From: Kitasatospora sp. MBT63
GTDB taxonomy: Bacteria; Actinomycetota; Actinomycetes; Streptomycetales; Streptomycetaceae
DNA: 55,126 nucleotides
Assembly (NCBI RefSeq): GCF_000710465.2
Contig: NZ_JAIZ01000167.1
Location: forward strand, 3,171-58,296
Reading direction: 5' to 3'
Shown here: one piece after another, positions 1 through 7,365 of the stretch
Layout of the letters: every line of letters begins with the position of its first letter
Numbering within the stretch: position 1 is the stretch's first letter
Translations under genes and position numbers: made by a program
Notes under the pieces: model-generated
Database searches by the model: none
What the model was told of the DNA's origin: nothing
The model's input: the letters and a program-made list of their open reading frames with translations, nothing else

Positions 1-249
1 CGACGCCCGCAGGAAGCCGTCCCGGGCGCTGACCCGGTGGCCGGCCTTGAGGGCCTTCGCGGCCTCGGCGGACACCCGGTCGGCGGTGGCCAGCCACTCG
101 GTGTACCAGCTGTCGTAGTCGCCCTCGGTGATGCGCTCGCCGGTGGCGACGACCTCGCCGAAGTCGGCGCCGCCGTAGGCGATGTGGCTCATCGAGCGCA
201 GGGTCTCGTACCAGAACTGGATGTTGTTCGGGAACAGCAGCTGCTTCAT
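1..249 (-). CDS. Alpha/beta hydrolase, N-terminal part (runs off window)
   Basis: The minus strand from the ATG at 249 reads MKQLLFPNNIQFWYETL and stays open to the window edge (83 codons seen). This N-terminus resembles the actinobacterial alpha/beta hydrolase group related to 2,6-dihydroxypseudooxynicotine hydrolase, where a helical cap precedes the hydrolase core. The catalytic triad would lie outside the window. A GGAGGAG ribosome binding site sits just upstream. It is divergent from the TetR gene at 342 with two operator-like palindromes between them, so it is the likely regulated target. The family call rests on the N-terminus only. Confidence 0.6.
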   Translation of the reverse strand, partial: MKQLLFPNNIQFWYETLRSMSHIAYGGADFGEVVATGERITEGDYDSWYTEWLATADRVSAEAAKALKAGHRVSARDGFLRAS

Positions 250-267
250 GACGGTCTCCTCCATCGC

Positions 268-287
268 TAAGCACCGATCTGTGCTTA
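268..287. promoter_or_regulatory. Perfect palindromic operator, site 1
   Basis: TAAGCACCGATCTGTGCTTA has two perfect 7-bp arms around a 6-bp spacer, just upstream of the hydrolase start and facing the TetR gene. This size and placement suit a TetR-family dimer site controlling the divergent pair. Confidence 0.65.
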
Positions 288-318
288 CGGCAGAACTGTA
301 GACCCATCAGCCGCCGGG

Positions 319-337
319 AAGCAAACATCTGTGCTTA
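319..337. promoter_or_regulatory. Second, weaker copy of the TetR-type operator
   Basis: AAGCAAACATCTGTGCTTA repeats the right half (ATCTGTGCTTA) of the 268-287 palindrome, with a degenerate left half. It ends 4 bp before the first possible TetR start, so binding here would autorepress the regulator. Confidence 0.55.
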
Positions 338-341
338 GGAT

Positions 342-941
342 GTGGGTGTGACTCCGAAACAACCTGCTGAACGCATCCGCAAGAGCCCCGAACAGGTCCG
401 CGCCGCCGTCCACCAAGCGGTCATCGACCTGCTCTCCGCCCCCGACGGCGCCGAACCCACCATCCCCGCCATCGCGCAACGCGCCGGCGTCAACCACACC
501 AGCATCTACCGGCGTTGGGGCAGCCGGGAGGCGCTGCTCGCCGACGTCGTCACCACCCGCCTGGAACGCACCTCACCACTGCTCGACACCGGCAGCCTGC
601 GCGGCGACCTCCTCGCCTGGGCCCGGGCCAGCGTCGACAGCATCCGCACCCCCGAGGGCCGCGTCCTCATCCGAGCCGTCGCCCTGTCCATGCCGACCGA
701 CCCCGACACACAGGGCGATCGCGAAGAGCAATTCCGACGCCGCGTGAGCTCCATCGAGCAGATCCGCCAACGGGCCACCGCCCGCGGCGAGAACCCACCG
801 CCCCTGGAGGACATCTTCGACCAGCTCCTCGCCCCGTTCTACGTCCGCGTCATCTTCGGCATCGACCCACCGGCCACCGGCTACCCGGAACTCCTCGTGA
901 ACCGCCTGCTCGGCACCCCGGCCCCACCGGACACCGCTTGA
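342..941 (+). CDS. TetR/AcrR-family transcriptional regulator
   Basis: A 199-residue protein. Residues 15-65 form a TetR N-terminal helix-turn-helix ending in IAQRAGVNHTSIYRRW, the recognition-helix pattern of the family. The rest is a helical ligand-binding domain with no specific signature that I recognise. The first start is GTG at 342; another GTG six bases later is equally plausible, and there is little Shine-Dalgarno sequence, so the mRNA may be leaderless. The flanking palindromes suggest repression of itself and of the divergent hydrolase. It is outside the prophage: the tRNA fragment marking the junction lies 80 bp downstream. Confidence 0.85.
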   Translation: MGVTPKQPAERIRKSPEQVRAAVHQAVIDLLSAPDGAEPTIPAIAQRAGVNHTSIYRRWGSREALLADVVTTRLERTSPLLDTGSLRGDLLAWARASVDSIRTPEGRVLIRAVALSMPTDPDTQGDREEQFRRRVSSIEQIRQRATARGENPPPLEDIFDQLLAPFYVRVIFGIDPPATGYPELLVNRLLGTPAPPDTA

Positions 942-979
942 CCCGTCCGTGCGCGCCGCGCCCCACGGACACAACAAAA

Positions 980-1014
980 GGACCCCAGGCCAGCCAATGG
1001 CTGACCTGGGGTCC
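980..1014. terminator. Strong hairpin terminator between tetR and the tRNA fragment
   Basis: GGACCCCAGG (980-989) pairs with CCTGGGGTCC (1005-1014), and CAGCC (991-995) with GGCTG (999-1003), giving a 15-bp stem with one bulge and an AAT loop. It would end the TetR transcript and transcripts coming from the tRNA side. Confidence 0.7.
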
Positions 1015-1020
1015 GACTGA

Positions 1021-1062
1021 GCCGCCTGCGGGATTCGAACCCGCGACCTACGCATTACGAGC
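1021..1062 (-). other. tRNA-Thr(CGU) 3' fragment; prophage attachment-site copy
   Basis: On the minus strand the sequence reads CTCGTAA (anticodon loop, CGU), TGCGT (3' half of the anticodon stem), a perfect T-arm GCGGGTTCGAATCCCGC and the acceptor 3' strand AGGCGGC. The 5' half is missing: the bases before the loop (GTCGAG) cannot pair with TGCGT, and no D-arm follows. A 3' tRNA fragment with no 5' half is what site-specific integration into a tRNA gene leaves at the integrase-distal end. The intact tRNA-Thr and the integrase should therefore lie beyond the right edge of the window. tRNA identity comes from the loop sequence. Confidence 0.8.
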
Positions 1063-1474
1063 TCGACAAGATCGGGCACCAGGACGCATCACAGTGCGCT
1101 GGATGGCCTTACTTCGCAGGTCAGACGGGGTGATAGCAGTTCAGTGCTGCACCGCTTTGCATCAAGACGCACTGTCTCGTCGTTCCCATGGCGTTCCCAG
1201 CGAGGCCACGGACGGGAACCCGGGGCGCTCCGAACGGGCTGAGCAGCCCGCCTGTCGCCTATCGATCATGCGTCCGCCGCATTGCCCTTCCCACGCAGAG
1301 AGGCTCCGCCCCCATTGCTCGGGGCGGAGCCTCTCTGCCCGCCATCGCGGGTCTAACGTCCGCTCCCACCCTACCCGGCGCGCACCGCCGCCAGGGCGCA
1401 CAGCAGCCGGATTACGGAGAAAGCCTCTCCAGGGCTCGGCTCAGTGATTGGGGCGTCGACGGCTCCCCGGCGGA
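1063..1474. other. Non-coding prophage end
   Basis: I see no convincing gene here on either strand. It holds the strong terminator at 1296-1337 and otherwise GC-rich sequence without coding bias. Translations through it are shadows. Confidence 0.6.
1296..1337. terminator. 17-bp perfect-stem hairpin terminator
   Basis: CAGAGAGGCTCCGCCCC (1296-1312) and GGGGCGGAGCCTCTCTG (1321-1337) are perfect complements with an 8-nt loop. It lies after the last minus-strand prophage gene (1475-1852) and insulates host DNA from prophage transcription. Confidence 0.75.
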
Positions 1475-1852
1475 TCACCAGCGGGCCGCCATCCAGGTGA
1501 AGGCGGCTTCGACACAAGCAGCCGTGTCGCGGGTGTGGGTCAGGTTGCCGGGGCCGGTGTAGATGGAGTGGCCGAACTCCCGGGTCTCGTCGGTGTCGGC
1601 GATGTAGGTGGCCTGCCAGGCAGTGTGTTCAACTGCCGGGTGGGCGATGTGCGAGTTGATGTCTGTGATCCAGATCTGTCCGCCTGGGGTGTTGATGATC
1701 AGTGCCCAGTGTCGGCCGCCCACGTGGAATGGCTCGGGTGCGAGGCCATTGGCGCGGAGCATGAAGTAGAGGAGGCGGCCAGCTATGGGCTGCTCGTCGG
1801 CGGCGAGTTCGTCGATGAGCGCCGATTCAACACTGCGGGTTGATTGAGGCAT
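1475..1852 (-). CDS. Hypothetical phage protein, 125 aa
   Basis: Begins MPQSTRSVESALIDELAAD with ATG at 1852. It has an acidic helical N-terminus and a mixed alpha/beta core (HWALIINTPGGQIWITDINS), with no signal peptide or membrane segment. I do not recognise the family. It is the last gene before the attachment site, followed by the terminator at 1296-1337. Coding bias is good and no competing frame fits better. Confidence 0.65.
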   Translation of the reverse strand: MPQSTRSVESALIDELAADEQPIAGRLLYFMLRANGLAPEPFHVGGRHWALIINTPGGQIWITDINSHIAHPAVEHTAWQATYIADTDETREFGHSIYTGPGNLTHTRDTAACVEAAFTWMAARW

Positions 1853-1914
1853 GTCGTGGGTCCGTTCACTGTGAGGTCGGGCCGGGGGCGCGGATACGCC
1901 GCCGGTCGGATTGG

Positions 1915-2613
1915 TCAGTTGGTGGCGGGCTCTTTCGCGGTGCGCTTGGCGCGAGGCTTGGGCGGGTCGGCCTTCGTGGCGGTGACCTTGCGGGGGCGGC
2001 TGGCCTTGGCCGGCGCCGGAGTGGTGTCGGCTGGCGGCTTGGCCGTGCGCTTGCGCGGGGCGCGGGCGGGCTTGCTATCGGTCTCGGTTGAGGTCGCGGG
2101 TTCGGTCGGCGCAGCCGGGGCGGTGGGCGCTGCGGGCTCGGTATCAGTCGGCGCATCGAGGTTCGGCCTCTCCGCTGCCCTGGCGGCTTCGGCGGCTTCA
2201 GCGGCGTCGAGCCAGGGCCGGTGGCCTACGGCCAAGGGCTTGTGGTCGAAGGCGGGGAATAGCACTTCGTCGAAGGAGTCGAGAACTGCCTTGGCGGGCT
2301 CGTCGACCTCGGCCAGGCGGAGAACGGTGTGATAGTTCGCGCCTTCTTCGAGGCGTTCGGCCAGATGGCGAGCGTGAGCGTTTCGGGTGGTTTGGTCGGC
2401 GTTGCGCGGGAGGACTGGCGCGCGGTAGCCGGTGACCCAGAGCTGGAGGGTGGTGCCGCCGCGCCGGGTGCGAATGCCGGCGCGGCGCCCGTCGGGGCCG
2501 TCGAGGAGTGCGACGCCGTAAGTGCTGGCGTCGGGGTCGATGGTCCAGGCAGTGCCGAGGAGGTCGGTGAAGGACTTGGCGAGGTCGGGGAGGTCGTCGG
2601 GACCGATCTTCAT
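1915..2613 (-). CDS. Hypothetical protein with basic Lys/Pro/Ala-rich tail
   Basis: I place the start at ATG 2613 (MKIGPDDLPDLAKSFTDLLG), because the repeated leader CCTCTTGGAGA sits a few bases upstream. An in-frame ATG at 2682 falls inside the promoter motif. Residues 1-150 look globular (alpha/beta). Residues after about 150 are low-complexity, rich in Ala, Pro, Thr and Lys/Arg (PRKRTAKPP-like stretches), like histone H1-type or nucleic-acid-binding tails. It is transcribed from the promoter at 2666-2688. A DNA-associated role is a guess from the tail. Confidence 0.6.
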   Translation of the reverse strand: MKIGPDDLPDLAKSFTDLLGTAWTIDPDASTYGVALLDGPDGRRAGIRTRRGGTTLQLWVTGYRAPVLPRNADQTTRNAHARHLAERLEEGANYHTVLRLAEVDEPAKAVLDSFDEVLFPAFDHKPLAVGHRPWLDAAEAAEAARAAERPNLDAPTDTEPAAPTAPAAPTEPATSTETDSKPARAPRKRTAKPPADTTPAPAKASRPRKVTATKADPPKPRAKRTAKEPATN

Positions 2614-2618
2614 GCGGG

Positions 2619-2629
2619 TCTCCAAGAGG
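2619..2629 (-). repeat. Early-gene leader repeat, copy 1 (minus-strand CCTCTTGGAGA)
   Basis: One of six copies of the minus-strand motif GACCTCTTGGAGA. Here it supplies the Shine-Dalgarno sequence for the gene starting at 2613. Confidence 0.6.
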
Positions 2630-2665
2630 CTGGTGGTGAGGGTGGAGGGATCCCCCCTCTTATTG

Positions 2666-2688
2666 CTTAATTTTATACGCATTCAGGG
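2666..2688 (-). promoter_or_regulatory. Early promoter motif, copy A
   Basis: The minus strand reads ATGCGTATAAAATTAAG, with a -10-like TATAAAAT. Five sites of this family (A-E) precede minus-strand early genes. This one is about 50 bp upstream of the gene starting at 2613. Confidence 0.6.
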
Positions 2689-2732
2689 CATGGATTCACC
2701 TGCTTACGATGGATTTCAGCAGGTCAGGCCGC

Positions 2733-3782
2733 CTATGCGGCGATCGGCTCCGGCCGCAGCAGCCCGCGAATCGCTGCGTGCATCTTCGCTATGCGGAGGT
2801 ACTGGTCGCGGTGCTCGATCACCTCAGCGCGGCGCTTGGCCGCCCGGCGGGGGCCGTCGCCCTCGGTCAAGGTGTTGCCGCACCAGACCAGGACGTTCGG
2901 CCCGAGGCCCCACACGATGGCGTTGACGGCGCAGAGCGAGGCGGCGATCGGGTCGACGTCGGTCATGGACCAGAGGAAGTCGGCGGGGTCGCGGCCGGCG
3001 TCCCGGAGCGTCTGGGCGGCTGCTCGGTGTAGACCGCCGGAGCCTGCGGCCGGGTCGTCGAATGAGTGGCCGGGCTCAAAGCCGATTCCGTCGAGGAGCA
3101 TGCGGGCCATGAGGTCGGCCATGTCCGGCGGCGTGTGGATTTCGGCGAGGTCCTCACGCTGTGACGGAGAGCGGAAGGCGGTCAGCAGGAATCCGAGCAC
3201 GTCGGTGCTGGAACGGAGGTACGGGTGGTCGTCACCGAGCAGGTCGAGCAGTCCAGCATTGAGGGCCGCGTGGACGACCGCCCTGACCGGGGCGGCGAAG
3301 TCGGCGCGGGTGCTCTCGTCCGTCAGCCAGTCGTGGATGGGGCGTGCGCATTCGATCAGGTCGGGCCGGACGACCCACCAACGGGCGAAGCACTCCTCGA
3401 GCGCCTTGAGAATGTCGGTTGCACTGAGAGTGCGCCACCAATCGGCGACGTAGGGGGCAATGGTCCGCCCCTTCGCGGGCCACAGCGCAAGGCCGGCGAC
3501 GGCTCCGATGGCGATCTCGAACCGGTTGGTGCCGCCGTTCCTCCACCAGGCGGAGGTGACGGCTTCGGCCAGGTGCAAGGCTGCGGTGTGCGGGTCGGCC
3601 GGGCGCCGGATGTAGCGGCGCCGCGCCGGGGTGGTGACGGCTGCGACCGCTCGGTTGGCGTGCGCCAGGTCGGCGGCGGCCGCCATCGCGGCTTCACGTG
3701 TGACCCTCGGCGGTGTCGCGCGCTTGCGGATGTTCAGTGATGGCCGGTTCTCCGGCGGCTGGTTGAAAAGGTCGAACTGCAT
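2733..3782 (-). CDS. N6-adenine DNA methylase-like protein (HsdM type, motif IV not seen)
   Basis: Start at ATG 3782 (MQFDLFNQPPENRPSLNIRK), overlapping the stop of the upstream gene; 349 residues. The SAM-binding motif I appears as DPAAGSGG at residues 243-250, preceded by EIHTPPDMADLMARML as in type I modification subunits, followed by DVDPIAASLCAVNAIV and LVWCGNTL. The (N/D)PP(Y/F) catalytic motif expected beyond this point is absent: the protein ends in a basic helical tail (RRAAKRRAEVIEH). Similar short HsdM-like proteins occur in actinophages and integrative elements, as far as I recall. Binding of SAM is plausible; catalysis is doubtful. Confidence 0.75.
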   Translation of the reverse strand: MQFDLFNQPPENRPSLNIRKRATPPRVTREAAMAAAADLAHANRAVAAVTTPARRRYIRRPADPHTAALHLAEAVTSAWWRNGGTNRFEIAIGAVAGLALWPAKGRTIAPYVADWWRTLSATDILKALEECFARWWVVRPDLIECARPIHDWLTDESTRADFAAPVRAVVHAALNAGLLDLLGDDHPYLRSSTDVLGFLLTAFRSPSQREDLAEIHTPPDMADLMARMLLDGIGFEPGHSFDDPAAGSGGLHRAAAQTLRDAGRDPADFLWSMTDVDPIAASLCAVNAIVWGLGPNVLVWCGNTLTEGDGPRRAAKRRAEVIEHRDQYLRIAKMHAAIRGLLRPEPIAA

Positions 3783-4405
3783 CAGTTCTCTCCCCCCTGG
3801 TCTCCGGCCCCGAGGATTGTGCGGGCGGCGAGGAGCGCGCTTGTCAGGGTCGGAGACTCGACGGTCACGTCGAAGAGGTTGTGGGCCCACATGTCCGCTT
3901 CGAGGTCGGGCGGCTCCTCGTCGGTCGGTAGGACTGCGAGCAGGAGCAGCGGGGTGGCGGTGCGGTCGCGGTAGACGACGCGCCAGGTGCGGAGAGGGCC
4001 CGCGCTGGCGTCGGCCGGCTCCGGGGTCCAGGCGTAGTCCGCGTGGTGGACGTAGCGATTGCGGTCCGAGCGGAGGACGGCGAGGTGGGTGTGGTTGATG
4101 ATGTAGATCCACGGGTGCAGTGCAGGGGTGGCGCTCTGGTGGGTGATCGTCTCGGCGGGCATTCCGATCGCGTGGCACAGGCACTCGCCCTGATCTCCGT
4201 TGGCGGAGGGAATGGTGAGCCAGCCGCCGGGGTGGTCGTCGATCAGGCTGTCGGCGACTGCGCGTGCGTCGCCCTGGTGGACGGTACGGACGAGGTGCAT
4301 GAGGTCGGGGATCCGCAGGACGGGAAGCCCGTCGTAGTGGACATGGCGGCCGGTGAAGCCGTCCGGTGTTGATCGGGCGATGACCGACCGAATGGGGAGG
4401 TCCAT
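3782..4405 (-). CDS. Hypothetical protein, 207 aa
   Basis: Start chosen at ATG 4405 (MDLPIRSVIARSTPDGFTG); the frame upstream is Pro/Ser-rich shadow. Its TGA overlaps the ATG of the methylase-like gene, so the two are probably translationally coupled. There are several Trp and His residues (HPWIYIINHTHLAV, MWAHNLFDV) and no membrane segment. I do not recognise the family. Confidence 0.65.
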   Translation of the reverse strand: MDLPIRSVIARSTPDGFTGRHVHYDGLPVLRIPDLMHLVRTVHQGDARAVADSLIDDHPGGWLTIPSANGDQGECLCHAIGMPAETITHQSATPALHPWIYIINHTHLAVLRSDRNRYVHHADYAWTPEPADASAGPLRTWRVVYRDRTATPLLLLAVLPTDEEPPDLEADMWAHNLFDVTVESPTLTSALLAARTILGAGDQGGEN

Positions 4406-4460
4406 TGGTGCTCCTGTGGGATGGCGGGCCTGGTCGCCGGGTGACGACCGGGCGGGATGG

Positions 4461-4775
4461 TCAGGAGTAGTGGCGGTTGATGTGGCGGGTGATCTCGTCG
4501 GCGACGGTGCGCAGGTGGCGGCGTTCGCCGCGGTGGAGGAGCGCGTGCTTGAGGGCGAGGGGATAGCAGGCGTGCATGACGAGGTCGGTGTACTGGGTGA
4601 GGGTGAGGGTGTTGAGTTCGGCGGGGCGCAGGGCCCAGGCCGTGATGGTGGCGCTGTTGACGAGGCGTTCGGCGCGGTCTCGGGGGGTGGTGCTGTAGGG
4701 GTGGCTGATGAGGAGGTCCGCGAGGGCTCGGTGGTGGTGGCCCGGGATGGGGCGGTTGAGCGTTGCCTGCTGCAC
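4461..4775 (-). CDS. Small hypothetical helical protein, 104 aa
   Basis: I start it at GTG 4775, after AAAGGAC. The longer ATG at 4826 lies within the TATAGAAT promoter motif and is unlikely. The product is mostly helical and rich in His, Arg and Leu (RALADLLISHPYSTTPRDRA, ALLHRGERRHLRTVADEI). No family recognised. First gene of the unit driven by promoter copy B. Confidence 0.6.
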   Translation of the reverse strand: MQQATLNRPIPGHHHRALADLLISHPYSTTPRDRAERLVNSATITAWALRPAELNTLTLTQYTDLVMHACYPLALKHALLHRGERRHLRTVADEITRHINRHYS

Positions 4776-4809
4776 GGTCTGTCCTTTCGGTGAACCCTCA
4801 TCCTTATGC

Positions 4810-4832
4810 CTTAATTCTATATGCATTCAGGG
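4810..4832 (-). promoter_or_regulatory. Early promoter motif, copy B
   Basis: Minus strand ATGCATATAGAATTAAGG with -10 TATAGAAT and a GTGGACC-like -35 region about 16 bp upstream. It lies 35 bp before the gene at 4775. Confidence 0.65.
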
Positions 4833-4891
4833 GGTGGGTCCACCTTCTTTTTTGGTGTTTCCGCAGGTCAGGAGACCTGGGGCCTGATGGT

Positions 4892-5020
4892 TCAGAGTCC
4901 GCTGGTTGAGTACTGGTGGTTGATGACGCAGTCCTCGCAGCAGAGGTCGTCGCCGATGTAGTCGGCGCCTTCTCCGGGTTCGATGGGCATTGAGCACCGC
5001 GAGCAGGTGAGCGTCGTCAT
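4892..5020 (-). CDS. Tiny Cys-rich zinc-binding protein, 42 aa
   Basis: ATG at 5020 (MTTLTCSRCSMPIEPGEGAD) overlaps the stop of the upstream gene. The protein has a CxxC pair near the N-terminus (CSRC) and a CCEDC cluster about 20 residues later, giving four cysteines spaced like a small treble-clef/zinc-ribbon. Such mini zinc proteins are common in actinophage early regions; function unknown. Confidence 0.6.
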   Translation of the reverse strand: MTTLTCSRCSMPIEPGEGADYIGDDLCCEDCVINHQYSTSGL

Positions 5021-5511
5021 GGCGGTGAGCATCTGGACCAATCGGGGCCGGGGCGGCGGGCGCTGGCCAGGCGCCACTGGTGTTCGTAGTGCTGCTGGTA
5101 GGGGTGCAGAACGGTCATGGTTGCCCGGGTTTCGCTGAGCAGGCCCATGGTGAACAGTTCCTCGGCGATGACCCGGGCCATGTCTTCGCGCGCCCTGCCG
5201 TCCGGGACATGGACGGCGGTTCCGTATCGGGGATCGGCTCGCCAGGTGGTCCAGTCCTCGGCCGGGCAGTCGGCTGCCCAGGTGCAGCGGATCCGCACGG
5301 TGTCCTCGAAGAGGTCGGCCGTGCGCTCGACCCTCCAGTCCCTGGGGCTGACGTTTGCGGGGCCGCCCTCCTCCCCTGTCGAGGGGAGGCAGGAGTTGGC
5401 GTCGGAGAGGTAGTAGGACAGGTCTCGCGCCGCGGTCGCCTCGTCACCGCCGTAGGCGTCGGTCCAGCGGGCCGTGTCGACTGCGAAGCGCGTCCGGATC
5501 AGGACGATCAC
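5017..5511 (-). CDS. Hypothetical protein, 164 aa
   Basis: Start at GTG 5511 (reads VIVLIRTRFAVDTARWTDAY), overlapping the stop of the upstream gene by a GTGA junction. Upstream codons in this frame are Arg/Pro-rich shadow. Alpha/beta composition with VRIRCTWAADCPAEDWTTWR. Two coupled junctions place it in one operon with its neighbours. Family not recognised. Confidence 0.6.
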   Translation of the reverse strand: MIVLIRTRFAVDTARWTDAYGGDEATAARDLSYYLSDANSCLPSTGEEGGPANVSPRDWRVERTADLFEDTVRIRCTWAADCPAEDWTTWRADPRYGTAVHVPDGRAREDMARVIAEELFTMGLLSETRATMTVLHPYQQHYEHQWRLASARRPGPDWSRCSPP

Positions 5512-5909
5512 GTCGAACGGTCCGCCGGGTTCAGGCCGAGGCTGGCGCACAGGCCCGGCGCTGCGGTGTACATCGCCGCCGCCAGATCCTCGGGCAGGCC
5601 GGTCGGCAACCCGTCCAGGTCTGACGGACCGAGGAAGGCCACCGGTCCGTGCAGGTCGTACGGGATGGCCTCGTGGAGCATGACCAGCAGGAGCAGGGCT
5701 GCCACGTCGTTGATCTCCAGGCCGTCGGAGCCGTCGGAGCGCATGGCGAGGCTCAGGGTCCGGCGGCCGCACAGCCGGTGGTTGACGTACTCGACGGATC
5801 CTCCGACCTCGCTCTCCAGATAGGCGGTCCACCGGGTGCGGCTGGCGGGGAGGTTGAGGATGGTGGTGGTGCCGTCGGGGTTGACTCGTAGGCCGAGCTT
5901 GCGGGTCAT
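5508..5909 (-). CDS. Hypothetical protein, DUF3846-like
   Basis: 133 residues from ATG 5909 (MTRKLGLRVNPDGTTTILNL). The layout (short beta strands, 'VGGSVEYV', then a region with aliphatic LLLLVMLHEAIPYDLHGPV and FLGPSDLDGL) resembles small DUF3846-type phage proteins seen in actinobacterial mobile elements. The resemblance is from memory and weak. It overlaps the downstream gene by GTGA. Confidence 0.5.
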   Translation of the reverse strand: MTRKLGLRVNPDGTTTILNLPASRTRWTAYLESEVGGSVEYVNHRLCGRRTLSLAMRSDGSDGLEINDVAALLLLVMLHEAIPYDLHGPVAFLGPSDLDGLPTGLPEDLAAAMYTAAPGLCASLGLNPADRST

Positions 5910-6128
5910 GTCGGTTCCGTTCTGGATGGGTCGGTCGGGTTGGAGGTCCGGCGGCCAGCCAGCTTTCGGCCGACCGCCGGGGGTTGGGTTCAGCTCACCT
6001 CGGCGTAGTGCTTGGTCCGAACCCCGAGGAAGTCGCCGAACTGAGCCCGGCGTCGGGCCGAAGCCCGGCGTCGCCGAAGGCGGCCCGCGCGGTGTTTTGT
6101 GGCAGTCCTCCGGCAGAGTTTTGGCAGG

Positions 6129-6737
6129 TCAGGCTGCCTGCGTTGGCCCCGGGGCGATGGCGGGCCACGCCACCCCGTCCAAGGCCCGCCGGTGCATGGG
6201 CGGCACCTCCACCACCGGGCAGCCGAGCCAGTCCCGGCCCATGTGGGCCATCACCCCGGCATCGGCCATGTCGTACCGGCCGGCGCCCTCGCACTCAAGG
6301 CCGAAGCGGGTGGCCAGCGCGTCGCGCACCATGCCCTTGGCGACCCTGGAACGCTGCTTGGCCGGGTAGTCCTTCGCCGGATTCGCCCGCCCGCAGGCGT
6401 AGATGATCCGGTTCACCGGTGGCACGACCGCGTACGGAATGCCCCGGCGCCACAGCGACTGCGTGACGTGCCACCACAGGCCGGCCAGCTCGTGGTGCCC
6501 GGCCTGGCCACCGTGCCGGTGCGCAGGTCCTTCGACCATGACCAGGTCGGCGGCACGTGTCCTTTCGGTGATCTCCCGCAGGTGCCAGTCGATGCGCTGG
6601 TGGCCGCGCAGGCCGGTCTTCGGCCGGAGGGCACTGGCCCAGTCGACGCCGGCTATGCCGGTGGAGGTGAGGGATAGGTCGAGGCCGATGACCAGGGGGA
6701 TGGGGCCCCGGAGTGCGGCTGTCGTACTGGTGTCCAC
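6129..6737 (-). CDS. RuvC-like Holliday-junction resolvase/nuclease
   Basis: GTG start at 6737 after AAGGAAC. Near the N-terminus is PLVIGLDLSLTSTGIAG, the first strand and acidic residue of the RNase H-like RuvC fold; VMVEGPAH follows at the position of the second acidic residue, and RYDMADAGVMAHMG near the C-terminus carries the third. These match phage RuvC-like resolvases, which act on branched DNA in replication or packaging. 202 residues, close to the usual size. The shared GGxxGHH and conserved Trp segment also occur in actinophage homologues. Confidence 0.75.
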   Translation of the reverse strand: MDTSTTAALRGPIPLVIGLDLSLTSTGIAGVDWASALRPKTGLRGHQRIDWHLREITERTRAADLVMVEGPAHRHGGQAGHHELAGLWWHVTQSLWRRGIPYAVVPPVNRIIYACGRANPAKDYPAKQRSRVAKGMVRDALATRFGLECEGAGRYDMADAGVMAHMGRDWLGCPVVEVPPMHRRALDGVAWPAIAPGPTQAA

Positions 6738-6825
6738 GAGTGTTCCTTCTGTGTGTGCTGGCCCGTGCCGTTGGTCCGGCGCGGGTGCAGCGGTCGGCCC
6801 CATCCCGACCGCTGCGCGGGTGTCT

Positions 6826-7365
6826 TCAGGCGCTGGGTGCTGCGGCCGGGCATCGGTCGCAGGCGACGACGAGCGTGCGCAGCGCCACCGGCCGGTGGTC
6901 GATCGTGACGGCGGTGTCGTTCACGACCAGGCGGGCGGCGACGTGGTCAGTGCCGAGATGCGGGCACTGTTCGGCCACGGCGGAGATGGCCATCACGAGC
7001 GTGCGGAACAGCCACCAGCTGGCGTGCACTTGCTCGCGGCTGGTGCGCGCCTCGCGGTCGGCCTTCGGGCACACCCACTGGACGCTGTGCGTGACGACGC
7101 CGGGACGGTCCCCTTGGCGGGCCGCTCTGCGGGAGAGCATCCGGCGCAGCCGCTGCGCGTCCGTCGGGCTGGTCCAGGCGTGCGATCCGGCGGCCTCGGT
7201 CCACTGGCGTGCATGCCCGCGTTCCGGAAGGTGGCAGTGTGCACAGGAGTTGGGCTCCGCGAGCAGCGGCCCGCGGCTCTGAACGGGCATTCGCTGGCCG
7301 GGGTCGGGCTTCGGCCATGGGTAGTGCATGGGCTCTGGTCTCCTTGGTGGCGTCGTGCTGGTCAT
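6826..7365 (-). CDS. Hypothetical protein with HNH-like/zinc motif CxxC
   Basis: An ATG at 7365 overlaps the WhiB-like gene's stop (ATGA). A second ATG at 7329 has AAGGAG just upstream and may be the true start (MHYPWPKPDPGQR). The product has CAHCHLP with downstream histidines, then AVAEQCPHLG and VVACDRCP near the C-terminus, suggesting zinc binding. The C-terminal half (VTIDHRPVALRTLVVACDRC) is beta-rich. I cannot assign a family. Confidence 0.55.
   Translation of the reverse strand: MTSTTPPRRPEPMHYPWPKPDPGQRMPVQSRGPLLAEPNSCAHCHLPERGHARQWTEAAGSHAWTSPTDAQRLRRMLSRRAARQGDRPGVVTHSVQWVCPKADREARTSREQVHASWWLFRTLVMAISAVAEQCPHLGTDHVAARLVVNDTAVTIDHRPVALRTLVVACDRCPAAAPSA

Noticed and set aside
515..1447. 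Long Arg/Pro-rich open frame across tetR, the tRNA fragment and the terminator
   Set aside because: Composition is that of a GC-rich shadow; it crosses structural RNA and a terminator.
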